Shown here piece by piece: positions 6,734 through 14,230 of a stretch of DNA of 14,800 nt. The stretch is from contig DAOTVW010000221.1 of NCBI GenBank assembly GCA_034436035.1, positions 1-14,800 of the forward strand, read 5' to 3'. Numbering within the stretch: the first letter of the stretch is position 1; each line of letters opens with the position of its first letter. The notes under the pieces are model-generated. The model was not told where the DNA came from, did no database searches, and saw only the letters and a list, made by a program, of their open reading frames with translations. The translations under genes were made by a program, and so were the position numbers. The DNA is from UBA4823 sp034436035. GTDB lineage: Bacteria > Chloroflexota > Anaerolineae > Anaerolineales > UBA4823.

Positions 6734-6762
6734 AGTTTACCCGACCAGTAGAAAAGCGTCAA
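6734..6762 (-). promoter_or_regulatory. Sigma70-like promoter of the leader-ABC operon
   Basis: TTGACG (6762-6757) and TAAACT (6739-6734) are spaced by exactly 17 nt. The -35 matches five of six consensus bases and the -10 four of six. Transcription would start near 6727, leaving about 15 nt before the leader SD. The site lies between the lipoprotein stop (6789) and the leader ORF, giving the exporter its own transcription unit. Confidence 0.7.
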
Positions 6763-6788
6763 GATTTTTGGGTGACGAAAAGATGATT

Positions 6789-8135
6789 TCATTTGCGAAT
6801 GAGCGGAAGGGATGCGTTGTAGCTGTTCCCGCTCAACCAAGGTACGATGCGAGAATTAGTTGAGCTTAATTGCGAAGTCCATACTCCTGCCACCCAATCT
6901 CCATTACTCGCCATATCGGTGCCAGAAGAAACCACATCCGCATAAGGTGTAAAGATCTGCGTTACTTTCATGGCTACTTCTGATCCTATGAGCGATAGCC
7001 AAGCTGCATACATCTCTTGATTATTGCCGCTCGTTCCCTTGCGACTCCATCCTAATACCGGAAGGTTTAACGTATCGCTGGCACTAACGAGATGGAGATC
7101 TTGCTTTGGGTAGAAATCAATTTCGCTAATTTGATTTACTTGATTATTTCCATAACCATTATAATAATATACCTCCTGCAGTATAGTGCCAGAAGAACAA
7201 CTGCTTCGTCCAATAAATGCAATAAACAGAATTGAAGATAACCCGAGAGATTGGATTTCTTGAATGGACCAGTTGCAGCCAGTCCATAAGGGGACATCGA
7301 CATCTCTTTGATCGCTTCCGTCACTTGCCAACCAGTGATAATACCTTAATGTGTCATTGTTCACATCATCTATTTGCTTACTTAAATAAATCCTTTCATT
7401 TGAGGAAGACGGAGAAAAGGTTGTAATTGCATAAGAGGCATGGTCAGGGTTGCAAAACGTTCTAAAATATCCATGATCTTGAGCATTGCTGTCATAGAAA
7501 ATGCATCCATTTGTATCCCCATTCTCCATCCAGGCAACATGCAACTTAGCATTCGAATCGATTGCCAAGCGCATGTTTTTTAGAGTTCTGCCCGGTGGAA
7601 AATATTCTAGTACTCCTTGTTCAGACTCACCAGATAGTTTTACATAGTGGAGATGATTACTGCACTCATAAACAGCATAAGCAACATTAGCCCGGGCGAT
7701 AACCTGGATCCCGTTTCCGGTAGAGGAACTACCGCACTGAAAACAAGGATTGTCTAGCACTTCTCCAGTATGACGAATTAGCCGATAACAATATTGGGTT
7801 GGATTGGACGAATCAAGTACTGACCAGACTACATAAGCATCCCCATCGTCCGTGACAGCAATATCAGGCTTAACGGAATTTGGACTAGCTTTCACTCTTG
7901 TTATAACCGGAACGTTAAACCAGGTTTTCCAATAAATCACTTGATTGTTGGACCCGCTACCCTCCACCCAAACTATATGCTTATAGCCCTCCGGATCGAC
8001 AGCTAATGCCGGCGAAATTGCAGCGCTTGATCCTGATGATACAAGGGGTAGTGGAGGAAAAAATTGTTGTTTACAACCCGATACCGAGAAAGCGATAATG
8101 CTTGCTAAAACTATTATCAAAAAGGATTTCTTCAT
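6789..8135 (-). CDS. Lipoprotein with beta-propeller-like repeats, function unknown
   Basis: A 448-residue protein starting at ATG 8135 (GGAG 7 nt upstream). The frame extends 11 codons further, but only this Met gives a proper lipoprotein signal: MKKS, a hydrophobic stretch, then lipobox VSGC with Cys 21. The mature protein should be lipid-anchored outside the cytoplasmic membrane. It shows repeats of the form hydrophobic-A-h-D-x-x-G-x-h-h-V-W: ALAVDPEGYKHIVWVE (43-58), DIAVTDDGDAYVVWSV (91-106), a worn copy near 144-157 and LAIDSNAKLHVAWME (190-204). These look like blades of a sialidase- or BNR-like propeller, often used for binding. No catalytic motif is evident. It lies upstream of the ABC operon on the same strand, but the exporter has its own promoter, so a functional link is not shown. 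Several Cys residues occur (CYRL, CFQC, CSN, CNPD). Confidence 0.8.
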   Translation of the reverse strand: MKKSFLIIVLASIIAFSVSGCKQQFFPPLPLVSSGSSAAISPALAVDPEGYKHIVWVEGSGSNNQVIYWKTWFNVPVITRVKASPNSVKPDIAVTDDGDAYVVWSVLDSSNPTQYCYRLIRHTGEVLDNPCFQCGSSSTGNGIQVIARANVAYAVYECSNHLHYVKLSGESEQGVLEYFPPGRTLKNMRLAIDSNAKLHVAWMENGDTNGCIFYDSNAQDHGYFRTFCNPDHASYAITTFSPSSSNERIYLSKQIDDVNNDTLRYYHWLASDGSDQRDVDVPLWTGCNWSIQEIQSLGLSSILFIAFIGRSSCSSGTILQEVYYYNGYGNNQVNQISEIDFYPKQDLHLVSASDTLNLPVLGWSRKGTSGNNQEMYAAWLSLIGSEVAMKVTQIFTPYADVVSSGTDMASNGDWVAGVWTSQLSSTNSRIVPWLSGNSYNASLPLIRK

Positions 8136-8290
8136 TATCCATCTCCATGGTTTATCTAAGGAAAGCAAAAAACCATTTTGATAAAATGAAGGAAAGGTTA
8201 CGGGTAGTGGCTAGGTAGAATTATTGACGATATCACCTTACTTCATTTTTCGATAAGGAATGAACTTCAGCGTTTCATCCTTATACATGC
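8136..8290. other. Upstream region of the lipoprotein gene
   Basis: It holds the lipoprotein RBS and a 9-bp inverted pair (AAAATGAAG at 8183-8191, CTTCATTTT at 8241-8249). I could not settle on a promoter with acceptable -35 and -10 spacing. Confidence 0.3.
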
Positions 8291-8663
8291 CTCCGCGTTA
8301 TTCCGCGTAAATCCACGTCCCTATAAAACATCCCTCCGCGTTCATCTGTGTTCATCCGTGTCTGGATAAAGTACCCATCTGCGTTCATCCGCGTGCATCC
8401 GCGTCCAAAAAAGCATCTTTCCGCGTTTATCCGTGTCCATCCGCGTCCCTATAAAACATCCTTCCGCGTTCATCTGTGTTCATCCGTGTCCGGATAAAGT
8501 ACCCATCTGCGTTCATCCGTGTACATCCGTGTCCCTATAAAACATCTCTCCGCGTTTATCCGTGTCCATCCGCGTCCCATTAAAATATCCCTCCGCGTTA
8601 TTCCGCGTAAATCCGCGTCCTGATTAAGTATTCATCTGTACACATCCGCGTCCTAATCATCAT
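8291..8663. repeat. Tandem array of 43-bp units with 10-bp sub-repeats
   Basis: Nine units begin at 8291, 8334, 8377, 8419, 8462, 8505, 8548, 8591 and 8634; the last is shortened. Each carries three degenerate 10-bp words of the form (A/C)TCCGCGTTC plus a spacer of about 13 bp such as CCTATAAAACATC or GGATAAAGTACCC. Units 2-4 and 5-7 are nearly identical in order, giving a 128-bp higher-order duplication; unit 1 resembles unit 8. There is no open frame, no constant repeat with unique spacers and no cas gene, so it is not CRISPR. It sits at the change to AT-rich DNA. Confidence 0.9.
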
Positions 8664-9378
8664 ATCTGCGCTCGCTTGAACAAATCATTCATTATAGATG
8701 CTATACTATTTTATGTTTTATATTTGTGATAAAAATGTCTAAACAACTTCATATATCTTATAGCATAAAAATCATTCAATTTCAACATCGATGTAATACT
8801 TATAGCGTAAAGGATAAAATTACTCTATCTATATTATTACAATGGATAAGATTAATGGTCTGGAAAAGAAAAAATTATTAAGGGGAATATAATAAATTAA
8901 TCAATCATAGAGTACCTAATATTAACGAAAAAGGACATAAGGAGAAAATGTATTCTTGATAGATAAATCTGCGCAGTACATTAAACAATTATTTCAGTAA
9001 AGTAAAGAAAAAAGTGGGGAAGGGTTTATCAATAGCTCAAATAAAAAGACGAATGACCAACAAAGAGAATGGGTGAAATAATCTGAGCGATGGATTGCAT
9101 TTTCAAGAATTATTATGATTATTGACTATTCTTAGCACATAAAATGATATGGATGTATATCAAATTATGGATAGACAATTGAACAAGGGCAAATTAAAGA
9201 ATAGTTGAACAGAACATAAGTAAATCACAGAAACCAATAATATTTATACTTAGTGTAATATTGACTATTGGCATCTATCGATGATTCTTTCCAGCAACAA
9301 ACTAATTATTACCACTGTTATCATTGAGCCAGATAATGCGGTATAGATGGACTGATTATTACTTAAACCACTAAATAA
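8664..9378. other. AT-rich region without recognisable genes
   Basis: About 715 bp of strongly AT-rich sequence with no frame above 60 codons and no family similarity. Minor items: a 13-bp near-repeat CTTATAGC(A/G)TAAA at 8757-8769 and 8799-8811 (period 42), and an SD-like AAGGAG before a three-codon ORF (ATG TAT TCT TGA) near 8940-8960 on the plus strand. No tRNA-like cloverleaf was noticed. Confidence 0.5.
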
Positions 9379-9412
9379 AGAAGCTGTCTCCTTATGATGG
9401 AAAACAGCCTCT
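9379..9412 (-). terminator. Intrinsic terminator after the kinase gene
   Basis: On the minus strand AGAGGCTGT (9412-9404) pairs with ACAGCTTCT (9387-9379) over 9 bp with one G-T wobble around a 16-nt loop, followed by TTATTTAG. It lies about 30 nt beyond the kinase stop at 9441 and closes the MFS-lyase-kinase operon. Confidence 0.65.
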
Positions 9413-9440
9413 TATTAATGTGTTAATATATATACGAAGG

Positions 9441-10955
9441 TTACTTTATAAGCGATATGCGTTTATTACCAATATCGCTAAAAGGTTGATAAAGTGAGCG
9501 AAAGTTGGCATAAGCTTGATCGTAAAGTAGTCTTAGATCTTTATTAGGTTCGAACTTTGCTCCGGTTAACCGAATTACTTTTTCAACCTCATAAAAATCT
9601 CTATACAAGCCTAAACCTACTGCTGCAGTCATAGCAGCACCTCGTGCACATGCATCCAGGGGACCTTCAACTTGGTATAATGTCCTACCCGTAGTGTCAG
9701 CAAGGATTTGAAGCCAAATTGTGCTTACCGCACCTCCACCGATTACATTTGCTTCGGTTTGGGGTATACCAGCTTTTTCGATTGTGTCAAATATCCATCT
9801 CAGATGATGACCAACCCCTTCAAGTATAGCTCGCATCATGTGCCATTTCCCATGATTTAAGCCAAGCATAGCGAAGCCTCCTCGAACATTGTCATCATCA
9901 ACAGGTGCTCGTTCTCCCCAAACCCAGGGTAAGAAGAGCAAGTTTTCTGCTCCTGGTTGAATTTCAGCTGCTTTTGTATCCATATATTTAAGGATATTCA
10001 ATCCAGCTTTTTGTGCGGCTTCCTCATCCTCTTTAGCGATCAAATTGGCTTGGAACCATTTGATACAACCTCCCGCATTATCCATTTCTCCACCTACACC
10101 AAAAGTCTCAGGGTTACACCCAATACCACAGAAAATACCTTCAGTGTCCATTAGGAAATCTTTGCTGATGGTGACAATCCAAGCTGATGTCCCGAGATAT
10201 ATATGGGTACGTCCAGGAGAAATTGCACCAGATCCAATGATAGCACAGGGAACATCTCCTCCACCACTTATTACAGGAATACCCGCCATCAAACCTAATT
10301 CCTGAGCTGCTTCAGGAATTAATTTACCTACCTCCTGAGTAGAAGGCATTAAAGTTGGAAGGATATCCTCTGTAACTTCCATAGCTTCTAATACTTCTGG
10401 CCACCATTGCATCGTAAATGGGTTGAAATAGGTTAATGCAAGAGCACAAGAATAATCAGTACCATATACTCCGGTCATTCTTGCTTGTATGTAATCCTTA
10501 CAATCTAACATTTTATATGTTTTTTCGAAAATTTCTGGTTCATTACGTTTAATCCAGAAAATTTTTGCGCTTGGTGCTTTTCCTGTGATAAAGGGTAGCC
10601 CTGTTCTTTCAACTAGAATTTCAGCCTCTTTTTCTGCTCGAGAGTCCAACCATGTTAACGCTCGTCTTAAGGCTTTACCATTTTTATCAACAGGGATAGT
10701 GCCAGCCATTTGAGCATCCATACTCATACCGATGATTTGGTTAGGATTGATATTGGCTTTGTTCAGTATATCGCGTGTTGTTTTCACTAATGCCTGCCAC
10801 CAATCTTCTGTATCTTGCTCAGCTCCTCCATCAGCGCTATAATAAACGCCATAGCGGCTTTCCGATGAAACAATCACCTTGCCTGTAAAATCTATCAGGG
10901 CAGCTTTTGTTCCACTTGTTCCGAGATCATGTGCGATTATATATTTTTCGTTCAT
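9441..10955 (-). CDS. FGGY-family carbohydrate kinase (xylulokinase-like)
   Basis: A 504-residue protein of normal FGGY length. It transfers phosphate from ATP to a hydroxyl of a sugar, ketose or polyol in the cytoplasm. Seen motifs: phosphate-1 loop DLGTSGTKA (10-18), substrate motif TWLDSR (101-106), SGGGDVPCAIIGSG (230-243) with Asp 234 as likely catalytic base, the GTSAW phosphate-2 segment (255-259), LPWVWGERAP (342-351), and the ATP-site segments IGGGAV (405-410) and GPLDACARGAA (431-441). The fold matches COG1070 xylulokinase-like enzymes, but substrate specificity in this family cannot be read from motifs. There is no neighbouring isomerase, so a plain xylose pathway is unlikely. The start at ATG 10955 has GGAG 8 nt upstream. 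The gene follows the lyase after 43 bp and ends before a terminator. It probably phosphorylates the compound imported by the MFS carrier or a derivative of it. Confidence 0.92.
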   Translation of the reverse strand: MNEKYIIAHDLGTSGTKAALIDFTGKVIVSSESRYGVYYSADGGAEQDTEDWWQALVKTTRDILNKANINPNQIIGMSMDAQMAGTIPVDKNGKALRRALTWLDSRAEKEAEILVERTGLPFITGKAPSAKIFWIKRNEPEIFEKTYKMLDCKDYIQARMTGVYGTDYSCALALTYFNPFTMQWWPEVLEAMEVTEDILPTLMPSTQEVGKLIPEAAQELGLMAGIPVISGGGDVPCAIIGSGAISPGRTHIYLGTSAWIVTISKDFLMDTEGIFCGIGCNPETFGVGGEMDNAGGCIKWFQANLIAKEDEEAAQKAGLNILKYMDTKAAEIQPGAENLLFLPWVWGERAPVDDDNVRGGFAMLGLNHGKWHMMRAILEGVGHHLRWIFDTIEKAGIPQTEANVIGGGAVSTIWLQILADTTGRTLYQVEGPLDACARGAAMTAAVGLGLYRDFYEVEKVIRLTGAKFEPNKDLRLLYDQAYANFRSLYQPFSDIGNKRISLIK

Positions 10956-10998
10956 TGATTTTTCTCCATTTTATTGACTGAAGGATTTATTTACTTTA

Positions 10999-12396
10999 TT
11001 AAGTCTCATAAAACAAATCCATTAGTTCATATGAAAATTGTTTTACGGCATCTTGCATATTAATATTTCCGGTCATTCCATATACGGGTGTCAACGATCC
11101 TTTTATCTCAGGATGTTGCTTTATATAAGCAACAGCTTCTTTTAAATCATTGATCAATCGCTCAATAACACCCGGTTGAGCGTGACGTTGAGTAAGAGAT
11201 ATATGTACGCATGGAGGTTTTTGAAGACCGCTCAAACTCCATCCCTTGTTACTCATAATATCACAAACTGCAAGAATATCCAAAATATCAGAGCTAAAAG
11301 CTATGACAAATAATGGATTTCCTAATACATATAATTCGGGAATTTGCCGGATACCCTCTTTTAAACGTTCTCCTGCTTTAAGAATACCTTCGGCTGCTTT
11401 CATATACCCTTTTTCTCCAATTGAAACTAGAGCTGCCCAACATTCCGCACTCAAAGCTCCAGCTCGACTACCTAGAAAAGTCGGGGAGAAATATAATCCA
11501 CCAGGCCATTCTGTTGTGACAAAGTATTGGTAATGTCGTAATTTTCTGCCACGGTATAATACGACTGAGGTTCCTTTTGCTGCATAACCATATTTATGGG
11601 TATCAGCGGACATTGAAGTTACCCCTGGTAATCTGAAGTCAAATGGTGGAACATCATAGCCTAATTTTTCTGCCCATGGCAGGATAAAACCACCTAAGCA
11701 TGCATCTGTGTGAAAGCCTATTCCCCTTTCACGCGCAATTTCTGACAATTCTTCGATGGGGTCAATTACGCCGTGTGGGAATTGTGGCGCAGAACCTACC
11801 ATCACTATAGTGTTATCTGTGATGGCAGCTTGCATGGCTTGAATATCAGCACGAAAATCATTACCAACAGGTACACGTTTCATTTTGATACAAAAGTATT
11901 CAGAAGCTTTATCAAACGCAGCGTGAGCTGTCGTTGGTACAACCATTTCAGGTTCAGTAATACCCTTTGTATCTCTTGCCCAATCTCGGTAAGCTTTCAT
12001 AGCTAATAGGATGCTATCCGTTCCACCAGATGACACTGATCCTACAATCTCGTCATTGGTTTTTTTGGCGCCTAGCATATTTGCTGTCATACGGACTATT
12101 TCTGCTTCAAATTTAAATGCGCTTGGCCAGATATCGAAATGAATGGGGTTGCTTTGTGAGTTTATTGCATAAACTTGATTTTCAAAATCAATATGTTCTG
12201 TATCACCGTGATAAACGGAACCAGAAACAAATCCATCTTTCCAACGTGGTTCTTCAAGTTTATAAAGTTCCTTCATCATTTCGATGATTTCTTTTTTATC
12301 CAAGCCTTCTTTTGGAAGTTCTTCGAAGCTAAGAAAGGATCCTCGATATGGTTTAATACTTTTTTCCAACTCTTTTTTTAGCTCATTTATATCCAT
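10999..12396 (-). CDS. PLP-dependent sphingosine-1-phosphate-lyase-like enzyme
   Basis: A 465-residue soluble group-II PLP enzyme. Blocks remembered from eukaryotic sphingosine-1-phosphate lyase are strikingly kept: SGSVYHG (58-64), SSGGTDSILLAMKAYRD (122-138), HAAFDKASEYF (158-168), APQFPHGVIDP (203-213), DACLGGF (231-237), FDFRLPGVTSMSADTHKYGY (252-271) and GSRAGALSAECWAAL (309-323). Lys 268 in THKYG is the Schiff-base lysine, His 158 should stack on PLP and Asp 231 contact the pyridine nitrogen. DACLGG, rather than DAAFGG, favours lyase over amino-acid decarboxylase. The membrane anchor of the eukaryotic enzyme is absent, as in known bacterial homologues. Family chemistry is retro-aldol cleavage of a 2-amino-3-hydroxy-1-phosphate to phosphoethanolamine and an aldehyde. 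The true substrate is open: context with a sugar kinase suggests a hydrophilic amino-polyol phosphate. The start ATG 12396 has AGGAAG 7 nt upstream. Confidence 0.92.
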   Translation of the reverse strand: MDINELKKELEKSIKPYRGSFLSFEELPKEGLDKKEIIEMMKELYKLEEPRWKDGFVSGSVYHGDTEHIDFENQVYAINSQSNPIHFDIWPSAFKFEAEIVRMTANMLGAKKTNDEIVGSVSSGGTDSILLAMKAYRDWARDTKGITEPEMVVPTTAHAAFDKASEYFCIKMKRVPVGNDFRADIQAMQAAITDNTIVMVGSAPQFPHGVIDPIEELSEIARERGIGFHTDACLGGFILPWAEKLGYDVPPFDFRLPGVTSMSADTHKYGYAAKGTSVVLYRGRKLRHYQYFVTTEWPGGLYFSPTFLGSRAGALSAECWAALVSIGEKGYMKAAEGILKAGERLKEGIRQIPELYVLGNPLFVIAFSSDILDILAVCDIMSNKGWSLSGLQKPPCVHISLTQRHAQPGVIERLINDLKEAVAYIKQHPEIKGSLTPVYGMTGNINMQDAVKQFSYELMDLFYET

Positions 12397-12469
12397 TTTT
12401 ACACTTCCTTTTTACTTATTTAGGTTGAGAAGAAATGAATTCCCTTTTTGTTATCCATCCGATCCGATT

Positions 12470-13693
12470 TTATAAGTTTGTATTTTGGATCATTTCTGAT
12501 TCTTTCATAAAAGACAGCAATATTGCACTGATAACCATCAACCCTGCTAATATTAGCAAAGATAAAGTGAAATTACCCAATCGAGCATACATCCAACCCA
12601 TTATAGAGATGACCACGACGGAAATTTGACCTGAGAGTGTGATCAATCCTGCTGATGTACCCTCTGGAGCGGGGTATAGTTTCTCAGTACCATATTGGAA
12701 TGCTACCGGTATAATTCCCATAATAAAGAATCCGAGGATAGCAGATGCAATTGCCATTAAGGCGAAATTATTCAATAACGTCATGGCAACCAGAAAGGGT
12801 ATTGAGCAAACAATACCAACCAGGAATACTTGTTTCCGTTTTTTTAATTTATCGGAAATGGGCGGAAATATGAATAATCCAATAATCCCACCAATCATCA
12901 ATAGACCGCCAATTGTGCCAGCTTGGGAGAAATCCATTCCCTTTGGACGAACAATGGGTTCTACCCAGGTAGAAACGCCGTTAAAAATGGCATTAATTAC
13001 AAAAACAATAAATGCCAACATATAGAATTCTTTAAGTTTAAGGATGTGCTTTAAACCTTCTAACATTAATACCCTTTCCTCAAAACCAGCTGGCGTAGGT
13101 GGATGATCTTTTGCGAAAGCGACAAAGAGAACAGCCGACACGGCACCGAAAATTCCATAGATAAGCATGGTAGTTTCAAAACCAAAAGTGTTAACCAAGC
13201 CTGGTGTTGCCATTTGCCCGATTACGATGCCCAACAAGGGTGCTACTGAACCGATACCGATAACAGTGGCTCGTTCATTCAACGGAAACCAGTTGGCAGC
13301 TAATTTGGTTCCGGAATTGAGGAAAAGTGGTTGAGCCATAGAGATGCCAATTGTTGCAATGACTGCCATGGTGTAATCCTGGGTGAGGATACCACGAACC
13401 AATCCAAAGACTCCCATTAAAATTGCTCCTACTGCAACCGATTTTTTAAAACCCCAGGTATCGATCATCCAAGAAGCTGGTATTGCAAGAGGAATATAAA
13501 TATACATAAATAACATAGCTAACAATCCAATCTGTTGATCAGAGACGCCGTAACGTTCTGCAGCTAAACCAGTTATTGGTGCATAACATATCCAGAAAAT
13601 TTGCATTGCTAAACCAGCTAACATAAATACTAATAAAACCACCCATCTATAGCCATAAATTTTAATTTCTTGCTTCTCAACTTTTTCATCCAT
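12470..13693 (-). CDS. MFS transporter, FLVCR-like
   Basis: A 407-residue, 12-helix carrier of the major facilitator superfamily. The N-terminal part has YRWVVLLVFMLAGLAMQIFW, YAPIT, YGVSDQQIGLLAMLFMYIYI and PASWMIDTWGFKKS; the last covers the loop 2-3 region that identifies MFS proteins. The pattern W..YAPI...(Y)GVS...I..L.M.(F/Y)...YIP...PA.W..D..G resembles the FLVCR family, whose animal members carry choline and ethanolamine; bacterial relatives are largely uncharacterised. A charged loop (about 205-220) separates the two six-helix halves, and the C-terminal half repeats the fold. The start at ATG 13693 has AAGGAG 8 nt upstream; an 11-codon longer frame from TTG is rejected. First gene of the operon, 73 bp before the lyase, and presumably importer of the pathway substrate. 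Confidence 0.88.
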   Translation of the reverse strand: MDEKVEKQEIKIYGYRWVVLLVFMLAGLAMQIFWICYAPITGLAAERYGVSDQQIGLLAMLFMYIYIPLAIPASWMIDTWGFKKSVAVGAILMGVFGLVRGILTQDYTMAVIATIGISMAQPLFLNSGTKLAANWFPLNERATVIGIGSVAPLLGIVIGQMATPGLVNTFGFETTMLIYGIFGAVSAVLFVAFAKDHPPTPAGFEERVLMLEGLKHILKLKEFYMLAFIVFVINAIFNGVSTWVEPIVRPKGMDFSQAGTIGGLLMIGGIIGLFIFPPISDKLKKRKQVFLVGIVCSIPFLVAMTLLNNFALMAIASAILGFFIMGIIPVAFQYGTEKLYPAPEGTSAGLITLSGQISVVVISIMGWMYARLGNFTLSLLILAGLMVISAILLSFMKESEMIQNTNL

Positions 13694-13757
13694 CTTGACT
13701 GCTCCTTTTTGATATTTATTGAACAATGATTGAATTGATGAGAAATCTATCTGTTTA

Positions 13758-13780
13758 TTATTTATTCATTTAACCTCCTT
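13758..13780 (-). promoter_or_regulatory. Strong SD with a three-codon mini-ORF upstream of the MFS gene
   Basis: AAGGAGG (13780-13774) is followed after 4 nt by ATG AAT AAA TAA, coding Met-Asn-Lys then stop, with another TAA directly after. It lies about 65 nt before the MFS start. Either a minimal upstream ORF that could load or stall ribosomes in the leader, or a chance or relic start site. Confidence 0.35.
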
Positions 13781-14140
13781 GTGAAATACCATTTATTATG
13801 CTGTGGTGATAAATATTACTCATGGATAAACCTTTTGATGATGGGCAAAAGCAAATAATCTATGAAAATTAAATAGATTTTGTGTCTCCACTTTGCTGTT
13901 TTTTATGGGTGGCCTCCTCGGGTGATTGGGTGTGATTGAAATAAAACCTCGAAGGTTTATCGCCAAGGTATCAATGGCACTATATCCTGCCAATATTCCT
14001 ATATAAACCAATTCTTTATGAGATTGCTGAATACTTTGATTGTTATTAAATTCCGGGATAAATATTTGCTTATAGAATATCTTTAGTAAGGGAAAACATA
14101 AATTTGAAATTATTTTATCTGTTCTCATGATCATAATGGC

Positions 14141-14156
14141 TAATGTTATAAATTAT
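14141..14156. promoter_or_regulatory. Possible operator half-conserved copy
   Basis: TAATGTTATAAATTAT matches the left part and centre of the perfect palindrome at 14213-14230 and lies 72 bp from it. A repeated dyad in a long upstream region suggests a regulator-binding pair, but AT-richness makes chance similarity possible. Confidence 0.3.
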
Positions 14157-14212
14157 TTCGAATAAAGGAGAACAAATCACATTAGAATTGATTATTACTC
14201 ATGGTAAAGTAT

Positions 14213-14230
14213 ATAATGTTATAACATTAT
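14213..14230. promoter_or_regulatory. Perfect 18-bp palindrome, possible operator
   Basis: ATAATGTTATAACATTAT reads the same on both strands without mismatch and has a partial second copy at 14141. It lies some 520 bp upstream of the MFS start, far for a simple repressor site, so it might serve an unseen or decayed gene instead. Confidence 0.4.

Noticed and set aside
8136..8168. 11-codon N-terminal extension of the lipoprotein
   Set aside because: It would spoil a textbook lipoprotein signal peptide, and the internal ATG has its own SD.
8291..8663. CRISPR array
   Set aside because: Units are imperfect throughout, spacers are themselves repeated, there is no constant repeat with unique spacers and no cas gene.
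9441..10955. Naming the kinase as xylB
   Set aside because: No xylose isomerase or other pentose gene is nearby, and FGGY specificity cannot be read from the motifs seen.
13694..13726. TTG start adding 11 residues to the MFS transporter
   Set aside because: The extension translates the SD region itself; ATG 13693 has AAGGAG 8 nt upstream.
13820..14134. 104-codon gene upstream of the operon
   Set aside because: No SD, no known family and AT-rich low-quality sequence; kept only as a note in the intergenic entry.
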